DNA of 64,000 bases from an uncultured Pelagibacteraceae bacterium (GTDB lineage: Bacteria; Pseudomonadota; Alphaproteobacteria; Pelagibacterales; Pelagibacteraceae): assembly GCA_902601235.1 (NCBI GenBank), contig CACKMG010000002.1:1-64000 (forward strand), written 5' to 3'. Positions 44,895 to 55,068 of the stretch are shown one piece after another; within the stretch, counting starts at the first letter, position 1; each line of letters starts with the position of its first letter. The translations under genes and the position numbers were made by a program. The notes under the pieces were generated by a model that was given only the letters and a program-made list of their open reading frames with translations, did no database searches and had not been told where the DNA came from.

Positions 44895-47104
44895 TATATT
44901 GATCTTTCTTTTGAGACTTTATTAAATGCTTCAATTGTATCATTCTTTTGAAAATCCATATAATCTTTTACTGTTATTCCACATTCTTGACCATTATTAA
45001 CCTGTTTTACTTGATTTTTTTCCCTAAAAATAGATCCAATTTTTCCAGTAAATATAATCGTTCCATCTCTAATTATCCTTATATTTGAGCTGCTTGAAAT
45101 TTCTCCTTCAATGACTTTAGAGCCAGCAACTTTACCCGCACCCGAAACTTTAAAAATTTCTAAAATCTGAGCAGTACCAGTAATATTTTCTTGAATGTCT
45201 GGAGTAAGTAGTCCAGACATTTTGCTTTTAATATAATCTAAAACTTCATAAATAATATTGTATGTTGAAATTTTAATTTTTTCTTGCTCTGCCAGTTTTT
45301 TTGCCTCCTTGCTTGGCTTCACATTAAAAGCTATCAATACAGCATTCGATGCTTTTGCCAAAGAAACATCAGTTTCTGTTACCATCCCAATATCGGCTAG
45401 AATTATTTTTGGTGATACTTCATCATGTTTAATTTGGCTAATAGCATTTTTTATTGCTTCCGATGATCCGTGTACATCTGATTTTATTATTAAATTAAGT
45501 TCTTCTGAAAATTTATCAGAAAATGCAGATTCTTGAGTAACGAATGATAGTGGATTTTTATTTACTTTACTTTCTTGTACTCTAGTTTCGCTTAGTGTTT
45601 TAACTTCTTTTTCGCTTTCTAACACAACGAAATCATCTCCAGCTCTTGCTGCGCCATTTATTCCCAAAATTTCTACAGGTGTAGAAGGTAGAGCATTTTG
45701 GACATTTTGTCCTTTATCATTTATGATAGCTCTCACTTTACCCCATTTTAAACCACTCACAAAAAAATCACCTTTCTTAAGTGTTCCTGATGTTACAATT
45801 ATGTTAGCTACTGGTCCTCTACCTGTGTCAATTTTTGATTCTAAAACAATTCCAGTTGCTTTTGAATCAAAGTCAGTTTTTAAATCTAAAATTTCAGCTT
45901 GAAGTGATATAGCTTCTATTAACTTATCTAAGTTGAGTTTTGTTTTAGCTGAAATTTCTACCATTAAAGTATCTCCTGATAAATCTTCAGCAATTAATTC
46001 ATGTTCTAACAATTGGTTTTTAATTTTCTTGGGGTCAGCATCAGGTAAATCACATTTATTAATGGCGACTACTATTGGAACATTGGCAGCTTTAGCATGT
46101 TTAATGGACTCAACAGTTTGAGGTTTTACTCCATCATCAGCAGCAACAACAAGAACGACTAAGTCTGTTAATTTTGATCCTCTGGCTCTCATTTCTGTAA
46201 AAGCAGCGTGTCCTGGAGTATCAATAAATGTTAGCTTATTAGAATTTTTTTCAATTTGATACGCACCAATATGTTGGGTGATGCCACCAAATTCTCCTGA
46301 TACAACATTCGCACTTCTCAGCACGTCTAGTACTGATGTTTTTCCGTGATCCACATGACCCATCACAGTAATTATTGGTGCCCTATTTTTTAAATTTTCT
46401 GATCTAGAATCCTTTATTTTTTTAATTATTTCATCAGCTTTTTCTTCTCTGATAGGGTTATGTCCAAACTCCTTAACTAAATATTCAGCAGTATCTGCCG
46501 CAAGTGTTTGATTGATTGTAACTGAAACTCCCATTCCAAATAAATGTTTAATTACGTTACTTGATTGCTCGGCCATTCTATTCGCAAGTTCTCTTACTGT
46601 TATAGCTTCAGGAATATTGATATCTTTTTTTAGAGGTTTTGAGCTTTCCCTATTTTCTAACTTTTGAGCATTCTTAAGCTCTTTTTGTCTTGCTCTCTTT
46701 ACTGACGCCAAACTTCTTTGTCGAGTTTCAATTTCATCACTTAGGGCCCTAGATACTGTTAATTTTAATTCTCTTTTTTTTGATGTTGATTTAGATTTTT
46801 TATCTTTATCCTCGTCAGTTTTTAATCTCTTTGTGGCTCTTTGTTCCGCAAGTTTACGTTTTTCAAAATCACTATGAGCTGAGGATGTCTTAATTCCAAA
46901 ATTAGGATTAAAGCCACTAGTACGTTTAAGGTTTGAAAATGATTTCTTATTGTCCAAATTTTTGTTAAAAAAACCTTTACCTTGTGCTTTTGTTCTTTTA
47001 TCAATAACTACTGTTTTATTTCCTTTTGCTTTTGGTGAGTCAAAATTTTTGAATGATTTCTTGGAACTTCCAGAAATAGTTAATTTTGTTTTTTTGTTTT
47101 CCAT
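44894..47104 (-). CDS. infB: Translation initiation factor IF-2
   Basis: The 736-residue GTPase brings initiator tRNA to the ribosome. A Lys/Ser-rich N-terminal region (about 1-160) is followed by an IF2_N element (PEAITVRELANRMAEQ), then the G domain with GHVDHGKTSVLDV, DTPGHAAF and NKCD, and the C-terminal domains. It is compact compared with about 890 residues in E. coli. The ylxR gene normally between nusA and infB is missing; the gap to nusA is ten bases. Confidence 0.97.
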   Translation of the reverse strand: MENKKTKLTISGSSKKSFKNFDSPKAKGNKTVVIDKRTKAQGKGFFNKNLDNKKSFSNLKRTSGFNPNFGIKTSSAHSDFEKRKLAEQRATKRLKTDEDKDKKSKSTSKKRELKLTVSRALSDEIETRQRSLASVKRARQKELKNAQKLENRESSKPLKKDINIPEAITVRELANRMAEQSSNVIKHLFGMGVSVTINQTLAADTAEYLVKEFGHNPIREEKADEIIKKIKDSRSENLKNRAPIITVMGHVDHGKTSVLDVLRSANVVSGEFGGITQHIGAYQIEKNSNKLTFIDTPGHAAFTEMRARGSKLTDLVVLVVAADDGVKPQTVESIKHAKAANVPIVVAINKCDLPDADPKKIKNQLLEHELIAEDLSGDTLMVEISAKTKLNLDKLIEAISLQAEILDLKTDFDSKATGIVLESKIDTGRGPVANIIVTSGTLKKGDFFVSGLKWGKVRAIINDKGQNVQNALPSTPVEILGINGAARAGDDFVVLESEKEVKTLSETRVQESKVNKNPLSFVTQESAFSDKFSEELNLIIKSDVHGSSEAIKNAISQIKHDEVSPKIILADIGMVTETDVSLAKASNAVLIAFNVKPSKEAKKLAEQEKIKISTYNIIYEVLDYIKSKMSGLLTPDIQENITGTAQILEIFKVSGAGKVAGSKVIEGEISSSSNIRIIRDGTIIFTGKIGSIFREKNQVKQVNNGQECGITVKDYMDFQKNDTIEAFNKVSKERSI

Positions 47105-47114
47105 TTCTCATCCC

Positions 47115-48668
47115 TCAATCTTTATAAACAATATTTCTTGCAGACATTATTAATTCATCTGCTTCATCTTTTGATAATGCAAAATCCTCTAAATAACCTT
47201 GAATTTTTATTTTTTCACCTTTAACAACATCAAAGCTACCAGTTAGTTCATCTGAGGCTAAATCTGCAAAATCTTCTAATTTCAAAATTTTTTGTTCTCC
47301 CAAAGTAACAAGCATACCTGGGGTTAAACCTTTTAAACTAATTAAGTCATCAGATACGCCTAATTCTTTAATTCTTTGTGATATATCCTCTTTATCTTTC
47401 TCGTGAAATTCTTTTGCTCTTTCAATTAATGCTTCAGCAGTTTCTTTTTCAATTCCCTCAATTTTAGTCAAATTTTCAACTGAACTATCTTTAATATCAT
47501 CTATTGTTGAAAACCCTTCTGCAACTAGAAGCTGCCCAAGAGTTTCGTCTAACTCTAAATTTTTGACGAAGTTATCAGTTTTTTCTTTAAATTCTAATTG
47601 CCTTCTTTCAGAGTCCTCTTGGTCAGTCATAATATTGATTTCATAATTAAGTAATTTTGTAGCTAATCTCACATTTTGACCTCGTCTTCCAATTGCTTTA
47701 CTTAAATTTTCCTCTGTAAGTATGACATCAAGTTTTTTTCTTTCCATATCAACATTGACCCTTTGAACTTCAGCAGGTGATAATGCATTAGAAACCAAGA
47801 TTGCTGGATCTTCCGACCAATTAACAATATCAATCTTTTCACCTTGAAGTTCATTCACAACAGCTTGAACTCTTGATCCTCTCATACCAACACAAGCACC
47901 AACTGGGTCTAAAGAAGTATCAACAGCTTTTACACAAATTTTTGCTCTACTTCCTGGATCTCGCGATGAAGATTTTATATCTATTAAACCATCATAAATT
48001 TCAGGAACTTCCTGGAGAAATAACTTTTCCATAAATTTAGGGTGCGCTCTTGAAAGAAATATTTGTTGACCTCTTGGTTCCCTTCTTACGTCATAACAGT
48101 ATGCTTTAATTCTGTCTCCAGCTTTAATATTTTCTCTTGGGATAAGTTCATTCTTTTGAATTATTGCTTCTGTTCTTCCAAGATCAACAATTACATTTCC
48201 AAACTCTAGCCTTTTAACTATTCCACTCAATATTGTATCTTTTTTATCTATAAAATCATTGAACTGTCTTTCGCGCTCTGCTTCTCTTACATTAGAATTT
48301 ATTACTTGTTTAGCTGTTTGAGCGGCAATTCTACCAAAATCAAATGATGGTAATGGTTGTAAAACTTCATCACCAATCTTTTTATCTTTATTAAGTTCAT
48401 TTAAATTAATTGCATCCTCTAATTTAATTTCAGTATTCGCATTTTCAGGATTTTCTGAAATTACTAACTTTCTAAAAATTTCTATATCTCCATTGTCTCT
48501 ATTTATTAACACTTTTATTTCGTTGTCTTGACCAAATTTTGACTTAGCTGCTTTTGCGATACCAGTTTCCATTGAGCTTATTATTAAATCTTTATCGATT
48601 GATTTTTCTAAAGCTACTGCTTCTGCAATTCTTAGTAATTCAAGTTTGTCAGCTCTTTTATTTAACAT
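47115..48668 (-). CDS. nusA: Transcription termination/antitermination protein NusA
   Basis: The 517-residue protein binds RNA polymerase and modulates pausing and termination. Order: N-terminal polymerase-binding domain (1-130), S1 (SGIVKRLEFGNVIVDLG), two KH domains with VGMRGSRVQAVVNEL and IGRRGQNVRLATKLL, then two acidic C-terminal repeats (ETLGQLLVAEGFSTIDD). Its leader has a terminator-like hairpin directly before the Shine-Dalgarno. The usual upstream rimP is absent. Confidence 0.96.
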   Translation of the reverse strand: MLNKRADKLELLRIAEAVALEKSIDKDLIISSMETGIAKAAKSKFGQDNEIKVLINRDNGDIEIFRKLVISENPENANTEIKLEDAINLNELNKDKKIGDEVLQPLPSFDFGRIAAQTAKQVINSNVREAERERQFNDFIDKKDTILSGIVKRLEFGNVIVDLGRTEAIIQKNELIPRENIKAGDRIKAYCYDVRREPRGQQIFLSRAHPKFMEKLFLQEVPEIYDGLIDIKSSSRDPGSRAKICVKAVDTSLDPVGACVGMRGSRVQAVVNELQGEKIDIVNWSEDPAILVSNALSPAEVQRVNVDMERKKLDVILTEENLSKAIGRRGQNVRLATKLLNYEINIMTDQEDSERRQLEFKEKTDNFVKNLELDETLGQLLVAEGFSTIDDIKDSSVENLTKIEGIEKETAEALIERAKEFHEKDKEDISQRIKELGVSDDLISLKGLTPGMLVTLGEQKILKLEDFADLASDELTGSFDVVKGEKIKIQGYLEDFALSKDEADELIMSARNIVYKD

Positions 48669-48681
48669 TTATTTTTTAACT

Positions 48682-48708
48682 CCAAAAAAAAATGGGCTTA
48701 CGCCCATT
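48682..48708 (-). terminator. Terminator-like hairpin in the metK-nusA gap
   Basis: On the minus strand AATGGGC-GTAA-GCCCATT is followed at once by a run of T and then GGAG, the nusA Shine-Dalgarno. It can terminate metK transcription, or attenuate a transcript that begins upstream of it and continues into nusA. Confidence 0.75.
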
Positions 48709-48732
48709 ATGATAATTCAACAATGTATGCCG

Positions 48733-48762
48733 TATATATATTAGAGTTTTTTAATTATTCAA
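48733..48762 (-). promoter_or_regulatory. Possible nusA promoter
   Basis: On the minus strand TTGAAT (48757-48762) and TATATA about 16-18 bases downstream lie immediately after the metK stop. Transcription from here would pass through the hairpin before nusA. Confidence 0.4.
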
Positions 48763-48768
48763 TATAAA

Positions 48769-49938
48769 CTATTTATTAAATAACGTTGATTTATCTGTTT
48801 TTTCCCAAGAAAATGCTCCGTCTTGCTCAGGTTCTCTTCCAAAATGTCCATAGGCAGAAGTTTTTTCATAAATTGGTTTATTCAATTTAAGCATTTCTCT
48901 TATTCCTCTTGGGCTCAAGTCAAAATTATCTTTTATTTTTTCCTCCACAAATTTATTTTTATCTAAATCATTATCAAAAAGATTTACGTAAATTGATAGA
49001 GGTTTTGATACTCCGATGGCATAAGCTAATTGAATTAAACATTTATCTGCAATTTTTGAAGCAACAACATTTTTTGAAATATATCTTGCTGCATATGCAG
49101 CCGATCTATCAACCTTAGTTGGATCTTTGCCAGAAAATGCTCCACCCCCATGTGGAGCTGCACCTCCATACGTGTCTACAATTATTTTTCTTCCAGTAAG
49201 TCCACAATCTCCATCCGGACCACCTATAACAAAATTACCTGTAGGGTTTACATAAAATTCCTTATCATCAAAGCCCTCTAAAAAGGAATCTGGTATAGAA
49301 TTAATCATATAAGGTCTTAACAACTCTCTAACTTGCTCTTGATTTACATCAGCTGAATGTTGTGAGGATATTACGACAGATTTAACTTTAATGGGTTTTC
49401 CATCAAAATATTCAAAAGTTACTTGGCTTTTGGAATCCGGTTCAATGTTTTTTAATTTTCCAGATTTTCTATCTTCCGCCATTAATCTTAAAATTTTATG
49501 TGAGTAATGAATTGGAGCTGGCATTAAAACATCTGTTTCATTACATGCATAACCAAACATAATTCCTTGGTCTCCAGCACCTTCATCTTTGTTTCCAGCA
49601 GAGTCCACTCCCATTGCAATATCAGCTGATTGTGAATGAAGATGGCTTTCTATTTTAGTAGCTTCTTTCCAAGTAAATCCATCTTGGTCATATCCAATAT
49701 CTTTTATACATTCTCTCACCTTTTTTATTAAATCTTCTTTTTTAATTTCAGGACCTCTTACTTCACCTGCCAATACAACTTTGTTAGTAGTTGTAAGTGT
49801 TTCACATGCAACTCTTGAAAAAGGATCTCCAGAGAGATAAGTATCAACAACCATATCAGAGATTCTATCAGATACTTTGTCAGGATGACCCTCGGAAACA
49901 GACTCACTAGTAAAAAGAAAATTTTTTAAATTACTCAT
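48769..49938 (-). CDS. metK: S-adenosylmethionine synthetase
   Basis: The 389-residue enzyme makes SAM from methionine and ATP. Signatures: [19 protein letters not shown] at the start, [12 protein letters not shown], and [19 protein letters not shown]. The length is normal. The start overlaps the lnt stop by eight bases, so metK is the end of the fur-miaB-phoH-ybeY-lnt run before the nusA leader. Confidence 0.97.
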   Translation of the reverse strand: MSNLKNFLFTSESVSEGHPDKVSDRISDMVVDTYLSGDPFSRVACETLTTTNKVVLAGEVRGPEIKKEDLIKKVRECIKDIGYDQDGFTWKEATKIESHLHSQSADIAMGVDSAGNKDEGAGDQGIMFGYACNETDVLMPAPIHYSHKILRLMAEDRKSGKLKNIEPDSKSQVTFEYFDGKPIKVKSVVISSQHSADVNQEQVRELLRPYMINSIPDSFLEGFDDKEFYVNPTGNFVIGGPDGDCGLTGRKIIVDTYGGAAPHGGGAFSGKDPTKVDRSAAYAARYISKNVVASKIADKCLIQLAYAIGVSKPLSIYVNLFDNDLDKNKFVEEKIKDNFDLSPRGIREMLKLNKPIYEKTSAYGHFGREPEQDGAFSWEKTDKSTLFNK

Positions 49939-51475
49939 TTTTGATCCTATTAAATGAAAAAATTAAGAAAATATACAACAAAATTAATATTACAAATATT
50001 TTGTTTCCATAAAGAGAAAATATTGTCGGTTCTAGATATCTTCTATCTATTAAATCAATAAAACCATCTTTTTCATAATCAATTTTTTTTTCAATCTCTC
50101 CTAAAGGATTTATAATTACAGTCATTCCATTGTTAGCAGATCTAATTACATATTTTCCACTCTCTATTGCTCTAAAAATACTATGTGCTAAATGTTGTTT
50201 TGGTCCGATAGAAGATCCAAACCACCCATCTTCAGAAATGTTAAATATATAATCATAATTTAAATCTTGTGAAAGTTGTCCACTATAAATTATTTCATAA
50301 CAAATAAGTGGCAAAAAGGAAAAATTTTGAAAATTTTTTTTTAGTTTAATTATTTTTCTTTTCTCGCCTCGATGAAAAGATCCAAAATTATTTGTTATTG
50401 ATCTTAGACCAAATTTTTGAAAAAAATTTTCAAAAGGTAAAAATTCACCAAATGGAACCAAATTTATTTTATAATAATTTTCAATCAAATTTAATTTGTT
50501 ATCGACAACTGAAAATGAATTAAAATATTTATATTGTCTATTATTTAACAATCTACTTGTTGTTCCAAGACCAATTAAATGATTTTCTGTAAAATTTTTT
50601 TTAAATATGTCATTATATAAAATCAATTGATCTTGATATATGCCGGGTATAATTCCCTCTGGCCATAAAAAAAATATTTTTTTTTCAGGCTCAGGAGCAC
50701 TAATTTTTATTAATTCACTCAAAACCTCTTCAGTCTCTATATCTTCATAAAATCGATCTAGACTTATGTTTGAACTTATAACTCTTATTATGTATGGATT
50801 TTTTTTCAATTCTTTACTCAAAAAATTTTTTTTATATTCATTCCCATAAGTTAAAAATAAAATTGGAAGCAATAATAGAACACTCAACAATACAATTTCT
50901 TTTTTTGATTTTCTCAGAATATAAATTGCAGGTGCAGTAAAAAAAGTAATTACCAAAAGATTAAATGAATAAGTTCCAATAATTGAGAGAAAACTTAGAA
51001 AATTAATATTTTCTGAAAAACTATAAACTATCAAATTCCACGGGAAACCGGTTAATATATTTCCTCTTAAATATTCTATTAATCCAAATAGAAGTGAAAA
51101 AAGAAAAAAAGAACTTATTATATTTTTAAAATTAAAAATATAAAAAATTAAAGTAACAATTCCATAAAATAAAGATAAAAAAGCAGGAATCAAAAAAATA
51201 GCAATTGGTATCAAAAAATTAAAATCTTGTTCAAACGTTAGAGAAATTGTTATCCAATATATGTTTGATAAAAAATAACCAAAACCAAATAACCAGCCAT
51301 AAAAAAAGAAAATTTTCTTTTGAAATTGAATATTCAGTTTTTTAAATAAGAAAATAAAAAATATGCTAAAAGTAAAAAAATTAATAAAAAAAAAGTTAAA
51401 TGGTGGAAGACTTAAAGAGCTTAGCGCCCCTAATATTAACAATAAAAAAACTTCTATTATAATTTTCTTTTTCAA
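49931..51475 (-). CDS. lnt: Apolipoprotein N-acyltransferase
   Basis: The 514-residue inner-membrane enzyme adds the third acyl chain to lipoproteins. Six or so N-terminal helices carry the [11 protein letters not shown] and GFPWNL motifs. The periplasmic nitrilase-like domain shows the catalytic Glu in WPEGIIPG, Lys in [12 protein letters not shown] and Cys in [11 protein letters not shown]. It overlaps ybeY by four bases; the corC gene often found between them is absent. Confidence 0.94.
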   Translation of the reverse strand: MKKKIIIEVFLLLILGALSSLSLPPFNFFFINFFTFSIFFIFLFKKLNIQFQKKIFFFYGWLFGFGYFLSNIYWITISLTFEQDFNFLIPIAIFLIPAFLSLFYGIVTLIFYIFNFKNIISSFFLFSLLFGLIEYLRGNILTGFPWNLIVYSFSENINFLSFLSIIGTYSFNLLVITFFTAPAIYILRKSKKEIVLLSVLLLLPILFLTYGNEYKKNFLSKELKKNPYIIRVISSNISLDRFYEDIETEEVLSELIKISAPEPEKKIFFLWPEGIIPGIYQDQLILYNDIFKKNFTENHLIGLGTTSRLLNNRQYKYFNSFSVVDNKLNLIENYYKINLVPFGEFLPFENFFQKFGLRSITNNFGSFHRGEKRKIIKLKKNFQNFSFLPLICYEIIYSGQLSQDLNYDYIFNISEDGWFGSSIGPKQHLAHSIFRAIESGKYVIRSANNGMTVIINPLGEIEKKIDYEKDGFIDLIDRRYLEPTIFSLYGNKIFVILILLYIFLIFSFNRIKNE

Positions 51476-51939
51476 TTTAATTTTATAAATTTATGAACTG
51501 ACTCATATATTTTTTGCTCTTCTTTAAGCATCTTTAAATAATCTTTTTTTCTTATATGATCGAAATTCAGTAGATGTAAAAAACCATGTATAAAAATTTT
51601 GACTAGTTTTTCTTTGAATTCATATAAACTTAAATTTTTAGGTTTATTTATATAATTAATACTTATTATAATATCTCCTAAGTAAATTTCTTTTATTGCT
51701 TTAGATTTTTGATGAAATGGAAATGATAAAATATCAGTATGTTTGTTTATATTTCTAAATTTTTTATTTAATTTTTTAATATTTTCATTATTAGAAAGTA
51801 ACAAGGTAATGAGTATTTTTTTTTGTTTAAATTGAAATTTTTTTGGAAAAAATTTACAAAGGTTGTTAAAAAAAAATTCTTTTTTTTTTAATTTTTTTGA
51901 CCAGGTTTTACCCTCTGTGAGAACATTAACTTTTATCAT
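51472..51939 (-). CDS. ybeY: Endoribonuclease YbeY
   Basis: I place the start at the ATG at 51939 (155 residues); the track start adds 22 residues translated from the end of phoH in another frame. The metal-binding motif is HGFLHLLNFDH (the family H-G-x-L-H-L-x-x-x-D-H). YbeY acts in 16S rRNA 3' maturation and ribosome quality control. It overlaps phoH by 14 bases; the phoH-ybeY pair is near universal. Confidence 0.93.
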   Translation of the reverse strand: MIKVNVLTEGKTWSKKLKKKEFFFNNLCKFFPKKFQFKQKKILITLLLSNNENIKKLNKKFRNINKHTDILSFPFHQKSKAIKEIYLGDIIISINYINKPKNLSLYEFKEKLVKIFIHGFLHLLNFDHIRKKDYLKMLKEEQKIYESVHKFIKLN

Positions 51940-52930
51940 TATTGTTAGAATATGCTTTAACAATTTTGGAAACCAAAGGATGTCTAACAACATCAGAATG
52001 ATCAAAATCTACAACTGAAATTTCATTTAAATGAAATAATAATTTCTTTGATCTTTCTAGGCCTGAGGCTTGTTTGTTGGGTAAATCAATTTGAGAGGGA
52101 TCACCATTTACTATAATTTTTGAATTTTCTCCAATTCTAGTTAAAAACATTTTAATTTGAGTATCAGTAGCATTTTGAGCCTCGTCTAAAATTGCAAAAG
52201 AATTTTTTAAAGTCCTTCCTCTCATAAATGCTAGAGGAGCTATCTCTATATCTCCGATTTCAATCATTCTTTGAATTTTTTCAAAATGGAATAAATCATA
52301 TAAAGAATCGTACAAAGGTCTTAAGTATGGATCGACTTTTTCTTTCATATCACCTGGTAAAAAACCAAGTCTCTCACCTGCTTCAACTGCAGGGCGGGAT
52401 AAAATTATTCTTTCAATTTTTTTTTCTAATAACATAGTTAAACCAACAGCAACTGCTAAAAATGTTTTACCTGTTCCAGCTGGACCAGCAGAAATTATAA
52501 TATCTTTTTCCCTTAATGCTCTAACGTATTCTTTTTGCTTTTCTGATCTTGGAATTATTGATTTTTTTGGGGTCTTAATTATATCGGTTACATTTGAATT
52601 TTTTACTTTTTCATTAATCATAAACTGATCGACCGAAGATAAAATATCTTTGTTTTCAATGCTGCCATTATTTATAAATTGATTAACTAAAAATTGAATT
52701 GCATTTTTAACTAATTCATTTTTTTCCTGTGAAGATTTTATCAAAATTGAGTTTCCTCTTGAATATAAACTAGCACCAGTAATTTTTTCTAAATCTTTCA
52801 AATTTTTATTAAATTCTCCAGCGACACCCATTAACAAATCGTTGCTATTAAAGATAACACTTAAAGTGTTATTATCGGAATAAACAATTTTAAGAGAAGA
52901 TTGTATATTTTTTTTTATTGAATTTTTCAA
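51926..52930 (-). CDS. phoH: PhoH-like ATPase
   Basis: The 334-residue protein has an N-terminal KH-like part and a P-loop ATPase core: GPAGTGKTFLAVAVG (Walker A) and FAILDEAQNATDTQIKMFL (Walker B). The PhoH/YbeZ family is linked to RNA processing with YbeY. It lies two bases after miaB and overlaps ybeY. Confidence 0.93.
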   Translation of the reverse strand: MKNSIKKNIQSSLKIVYSDNNTLSVIFNSNDLLMGVAGEFNKNLKDLEKITGASLYSRGNSILIKSSQEKNELVKNAIQFLVNQFINNGSIENKDILSSVDQFMINEKVKNSNVTDIIKTPKKSIIPRSEKQKEYVRALREKDIIISAGPAGTGKTFLAVAVGLTMLLEKKIERIILSRPAVEAGERLGFLPGDMKEKVDPYLRPLYDSLYDLFHFEKIQRMIEIGDIEIAPLAFMRGRTLKNSFAILDEAQNATDTQIKMFLTRIGENSKIIVNGDPSQIDLPNKQASGLERSKKLLFHLNEISVVDFDHSDVVRHPLVSKIVKAYSNNNDKS

Positions 52931-52932
52931 AT

Positions 52933-54261
52933 TTATGCTACTTTTAATTTAGATTTATGAACTTTCTTTCCAAATAACGTATTTTGATTACTACTAATAA
53001 TCTTTATACTAATAATTTTTCCAACATCTTCATCATTAGCATCAAAAATAGTTGAAGTCATATATTCAGTTCTTCCAAAAAATTTATTATCTTTTTTATT
53101 TTTATTTTCTACCAAAACATCTACGATTTTATTCTCTAAAGATTTATTCATGTTTATTTGATTATTAAATAATGCTTTTTGAATAATTTGAAGTCTTTTT
53201 AGAGATATTTTATTATCAATAGTTTTCAACTTTGAAGCTATTGTACCAGGCCTTGGACTAAAGATAAACGAAAATGAATTAACAAATCTTAATTTTTTGA
53301 TTAATTCTAATGTTCTATTAAAATCATTTTCATCCTCTCCTGGATAAGCAATAATGAAATCGCTCGAAAATTTAATCATTGGATTAATATTTACAAGTTT
53401 TTTATAAATATTTAAATAATCCTGAATATTATGATTCCTATTCATTAATTTGAGCATTTTATTAGAGCCACTTTGTAAAGGTAAATGAACTAAAGGCATT
53501 AATTTTTTTGAAATTCCATAAACATCTATTAATTCATCTGTCATGTCCTTCGGATGCGAGGTTGTATATCTTATTCTTTTGATTTCATTAATCTTTTCTA
53601 TTTCAAGTATTAAATCTGACAATTTATAATTTTCATAGTTATATGCATTTACATTTTGTCCTAATAAAGTAATTTCTTTGACTCCATTTTTTGCTAGTAT
53701 TTTTGCCTCTTTTATAATTTCATCAAATGATCTTGAGTATTCAGGTCCTCTTGTATATGGAACAACACAAAAATGACAAAACTTATCGCATCCTTCTTGA
53801 ATAGTTAAAAATGAAGAAACTTTACTTGAGGAATTTTCAAACTTATTCAAATAATCAAATTTTAAATTAGCTTCAAATTCTGTCTCATCTATTTTTTTTT
53901 GTTTTTCCAAAAACTCCTCTATCTTGTAATTAATATTATGGTATGACTGAGGTCCTATTACTATATCTATATAAGGTTCCCTTTTTAACATTTGCTCGTT
54001 TTCTGCTTGAGCAACACATCCCGCAACAATTACTAATGGTTTCTTTTTTGACTTAAAAGTTTGCTTCACCCTGCCAATTTCGTGATAAACTTTTTCTTTT
54101 GCTTTATCTCTTATATGGCAAGTATTTAATAAATAACAATTTGCATCATCTATAATATTTGTTTTTTTAAATCCAATTTCTTTAACAGTGTCAAATATAC
54201 GATTTGAGTCGTATTCATTCATTTGACAACCAAATGTTTTAATAAAAATTTTTTTACTCAT
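52933..54261 (-). CDS. miaB: tRNA-2-methylthio-N6-dimethylallyladenosine synthase
   Basis: The 442-residue radical-SAM methylthiotransferase modifies A37 of tRNAs. The N-terminal UPF0004 cluster cysteines (TFGCQMNEYD, LNTCHIRDKA, VAGCVAQ) are followed by the radical SAM motif CDKFCHFC and a C-terminal TRAM domain. It overlaps fur by eight bases. Confidence 0.95.
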   Translation of the reverse strand: MSKKIFIKTFGCQMNEYDSNRIFDTVKEIGFKKTNIIDDANCYLLNTCHIRDKAKEKVYHEIGRVKQTFKSKKKPLVIVAGCVAQAENEQMLKREPYIDIVIGPQSYHNINYKIEEFLEKQKKIDETEFEANLKFDYLNKFENSSSKVSSFLTIQEGCDKFCHFCVVPYTRGPEYSRSFDEIIKEAKILAKNGVKEITLLGQNVNAYNYENYKLSDLILEIEKINEIKRIRYTTSHPKDMTDELIDVYGISKKLMPLVHLPLQSGSNKMLKLMNRNHNIQDYLNIYKKLVNINPMIKFSSDFIIAYPGEDENDFNRTLELIKKLRFVNSFSFIFSPRPGTIASKLKTIDNKISLKRLQIIQKALFNNQINMNKSLENKIVDVLVENKNKKDNKFFGRTEYMTSTIFDANDEDVGKIISIKIISSNQNTLFGKKVHKSKLKVA

Positions 54262-54673
54262 CTTTTGAATTTAATTTAACGCCATATAATTCTAGCTTAT
54301 GATCAACAAGTTTGTATCCATGTTTTTCTGCAACTTTTTTTTGTAATTTTTCAATCTCTTCATCAACAAATTCAATAATTTCACCTGTTTTCACATCAAT
54401 TAAATGATCGTGATGACCTTCGTTTAATTCCTCATATCTAGCTTTGCCACCTTTAAATTCATGTTTAGTTAAAATTCCTGACTCCTCAAAAAGTTTTACT
54501 GTTCTATAAACAGTAGCGATACTAATTTTAGGATCTACTTTAGATACTCTCATATAAAGCTCATCTACATTGGGATGATCCGTGGATTCTGACATAATTT
54601 TAGCAATTATTTTTCTTTGATCTGTAAGCTTAACACCCTTAGATAAGCATTTTTGTTCTATTGTTTCTGACAT
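54254..54673 (-). CDS. fur: Fur-family metalloregulator (Fur/Mur)
   Basis: The 139-residue winged-helix regulator has the Fur start (GVKLTDQRKIIAKI), recognition helix region ISIATVYRTVKLFEESG and metal-site GHHDHLIDVKTGEIIEF. There are no zinc CxxC pairs, as in many alphaproteobacterial Fur/Mur proteins that respond to Mn or Fe. It is the second Fur-family gene in the window (the other is irr). It is cotranscribed with tsaB upstream and miaB downstream. Confidence 0.9.
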   Translation of the reverse strand: MSETIEQKCLSKGVKLTDQRKIIAKIMSESTDHPNVDELYMRVSKVDPKISIATVYRTVKLFEESGILTKHEFKGGKARYEELNEGHHDHLIDVKTGEIIEFVDEEIEKLQKKVAEKHGYKLVDHKLELYGVKLNSKDE

Positions 54674-54681
54674 AATTAATT

Positions 54682-55068
54682 TTAACTCATATAAATGGGG
54701 TTAATCAAATTTTTTTTCACCTTAAATTTTTCGCATAATTGAGGAATAATTTCATATTTAACTTCGTTTTCTCCATTAAAATCTTTAAAACTAAAACAAA
54801 AATAATTAATTTTATTTGCTAAATGAATTGCTTTTACTACAGATAAAGAATTTCTTATTCCTGCAAAACTACCAGGGCCTCTATTTACGTATATTTCAGA
54901 AATTTTTTTTAAATCCAAATTTTTAGAAACTAAAAATTCATTAATTAATAATATCAATTTTTCATAATTAGTTTTACTATTTTGATAGGAAATATTATAA
55001 CTAGAGTTGTTATCAATGATCATTAAAAATATTTTCTCTCTTGCAGCATCTAAAATTAGTTTTGTCAT
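54682..55068 (-). CDS. tsaB: Short TsaB-like protein (tRNA t6A synthesis)
   Basis: TsaB pairs with TsaD in making t6A37. From the ATG at 55068 the protein has 128 residues, against about 200-230 for the family. The N-terminal ASKHA half is recognisable by ISEIYVNRGPGSFAGIRNSLSVVKA (quoted here as the GPGSFAGIR motif region) and a degenerate start LILDAAREK. The second half is missing. The position before fur-miaB supports tsaB. The track start (55119) adds 17 residues. The 5' end overlaps the divergent deacetylase gene. Confidence 0.72.
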   Translation of the reverse strand: MTKLILDAAREKIFLMIIDNNSSYNISYQNSKTNYEKLILLINEFLVSKNLDLKKISEIYVNRGPGSFAGIRNSLSVVKAIHLANKINYFCFSFKDFNGENEVKYEIIPQLCEKFKVKKNLINPIYMS

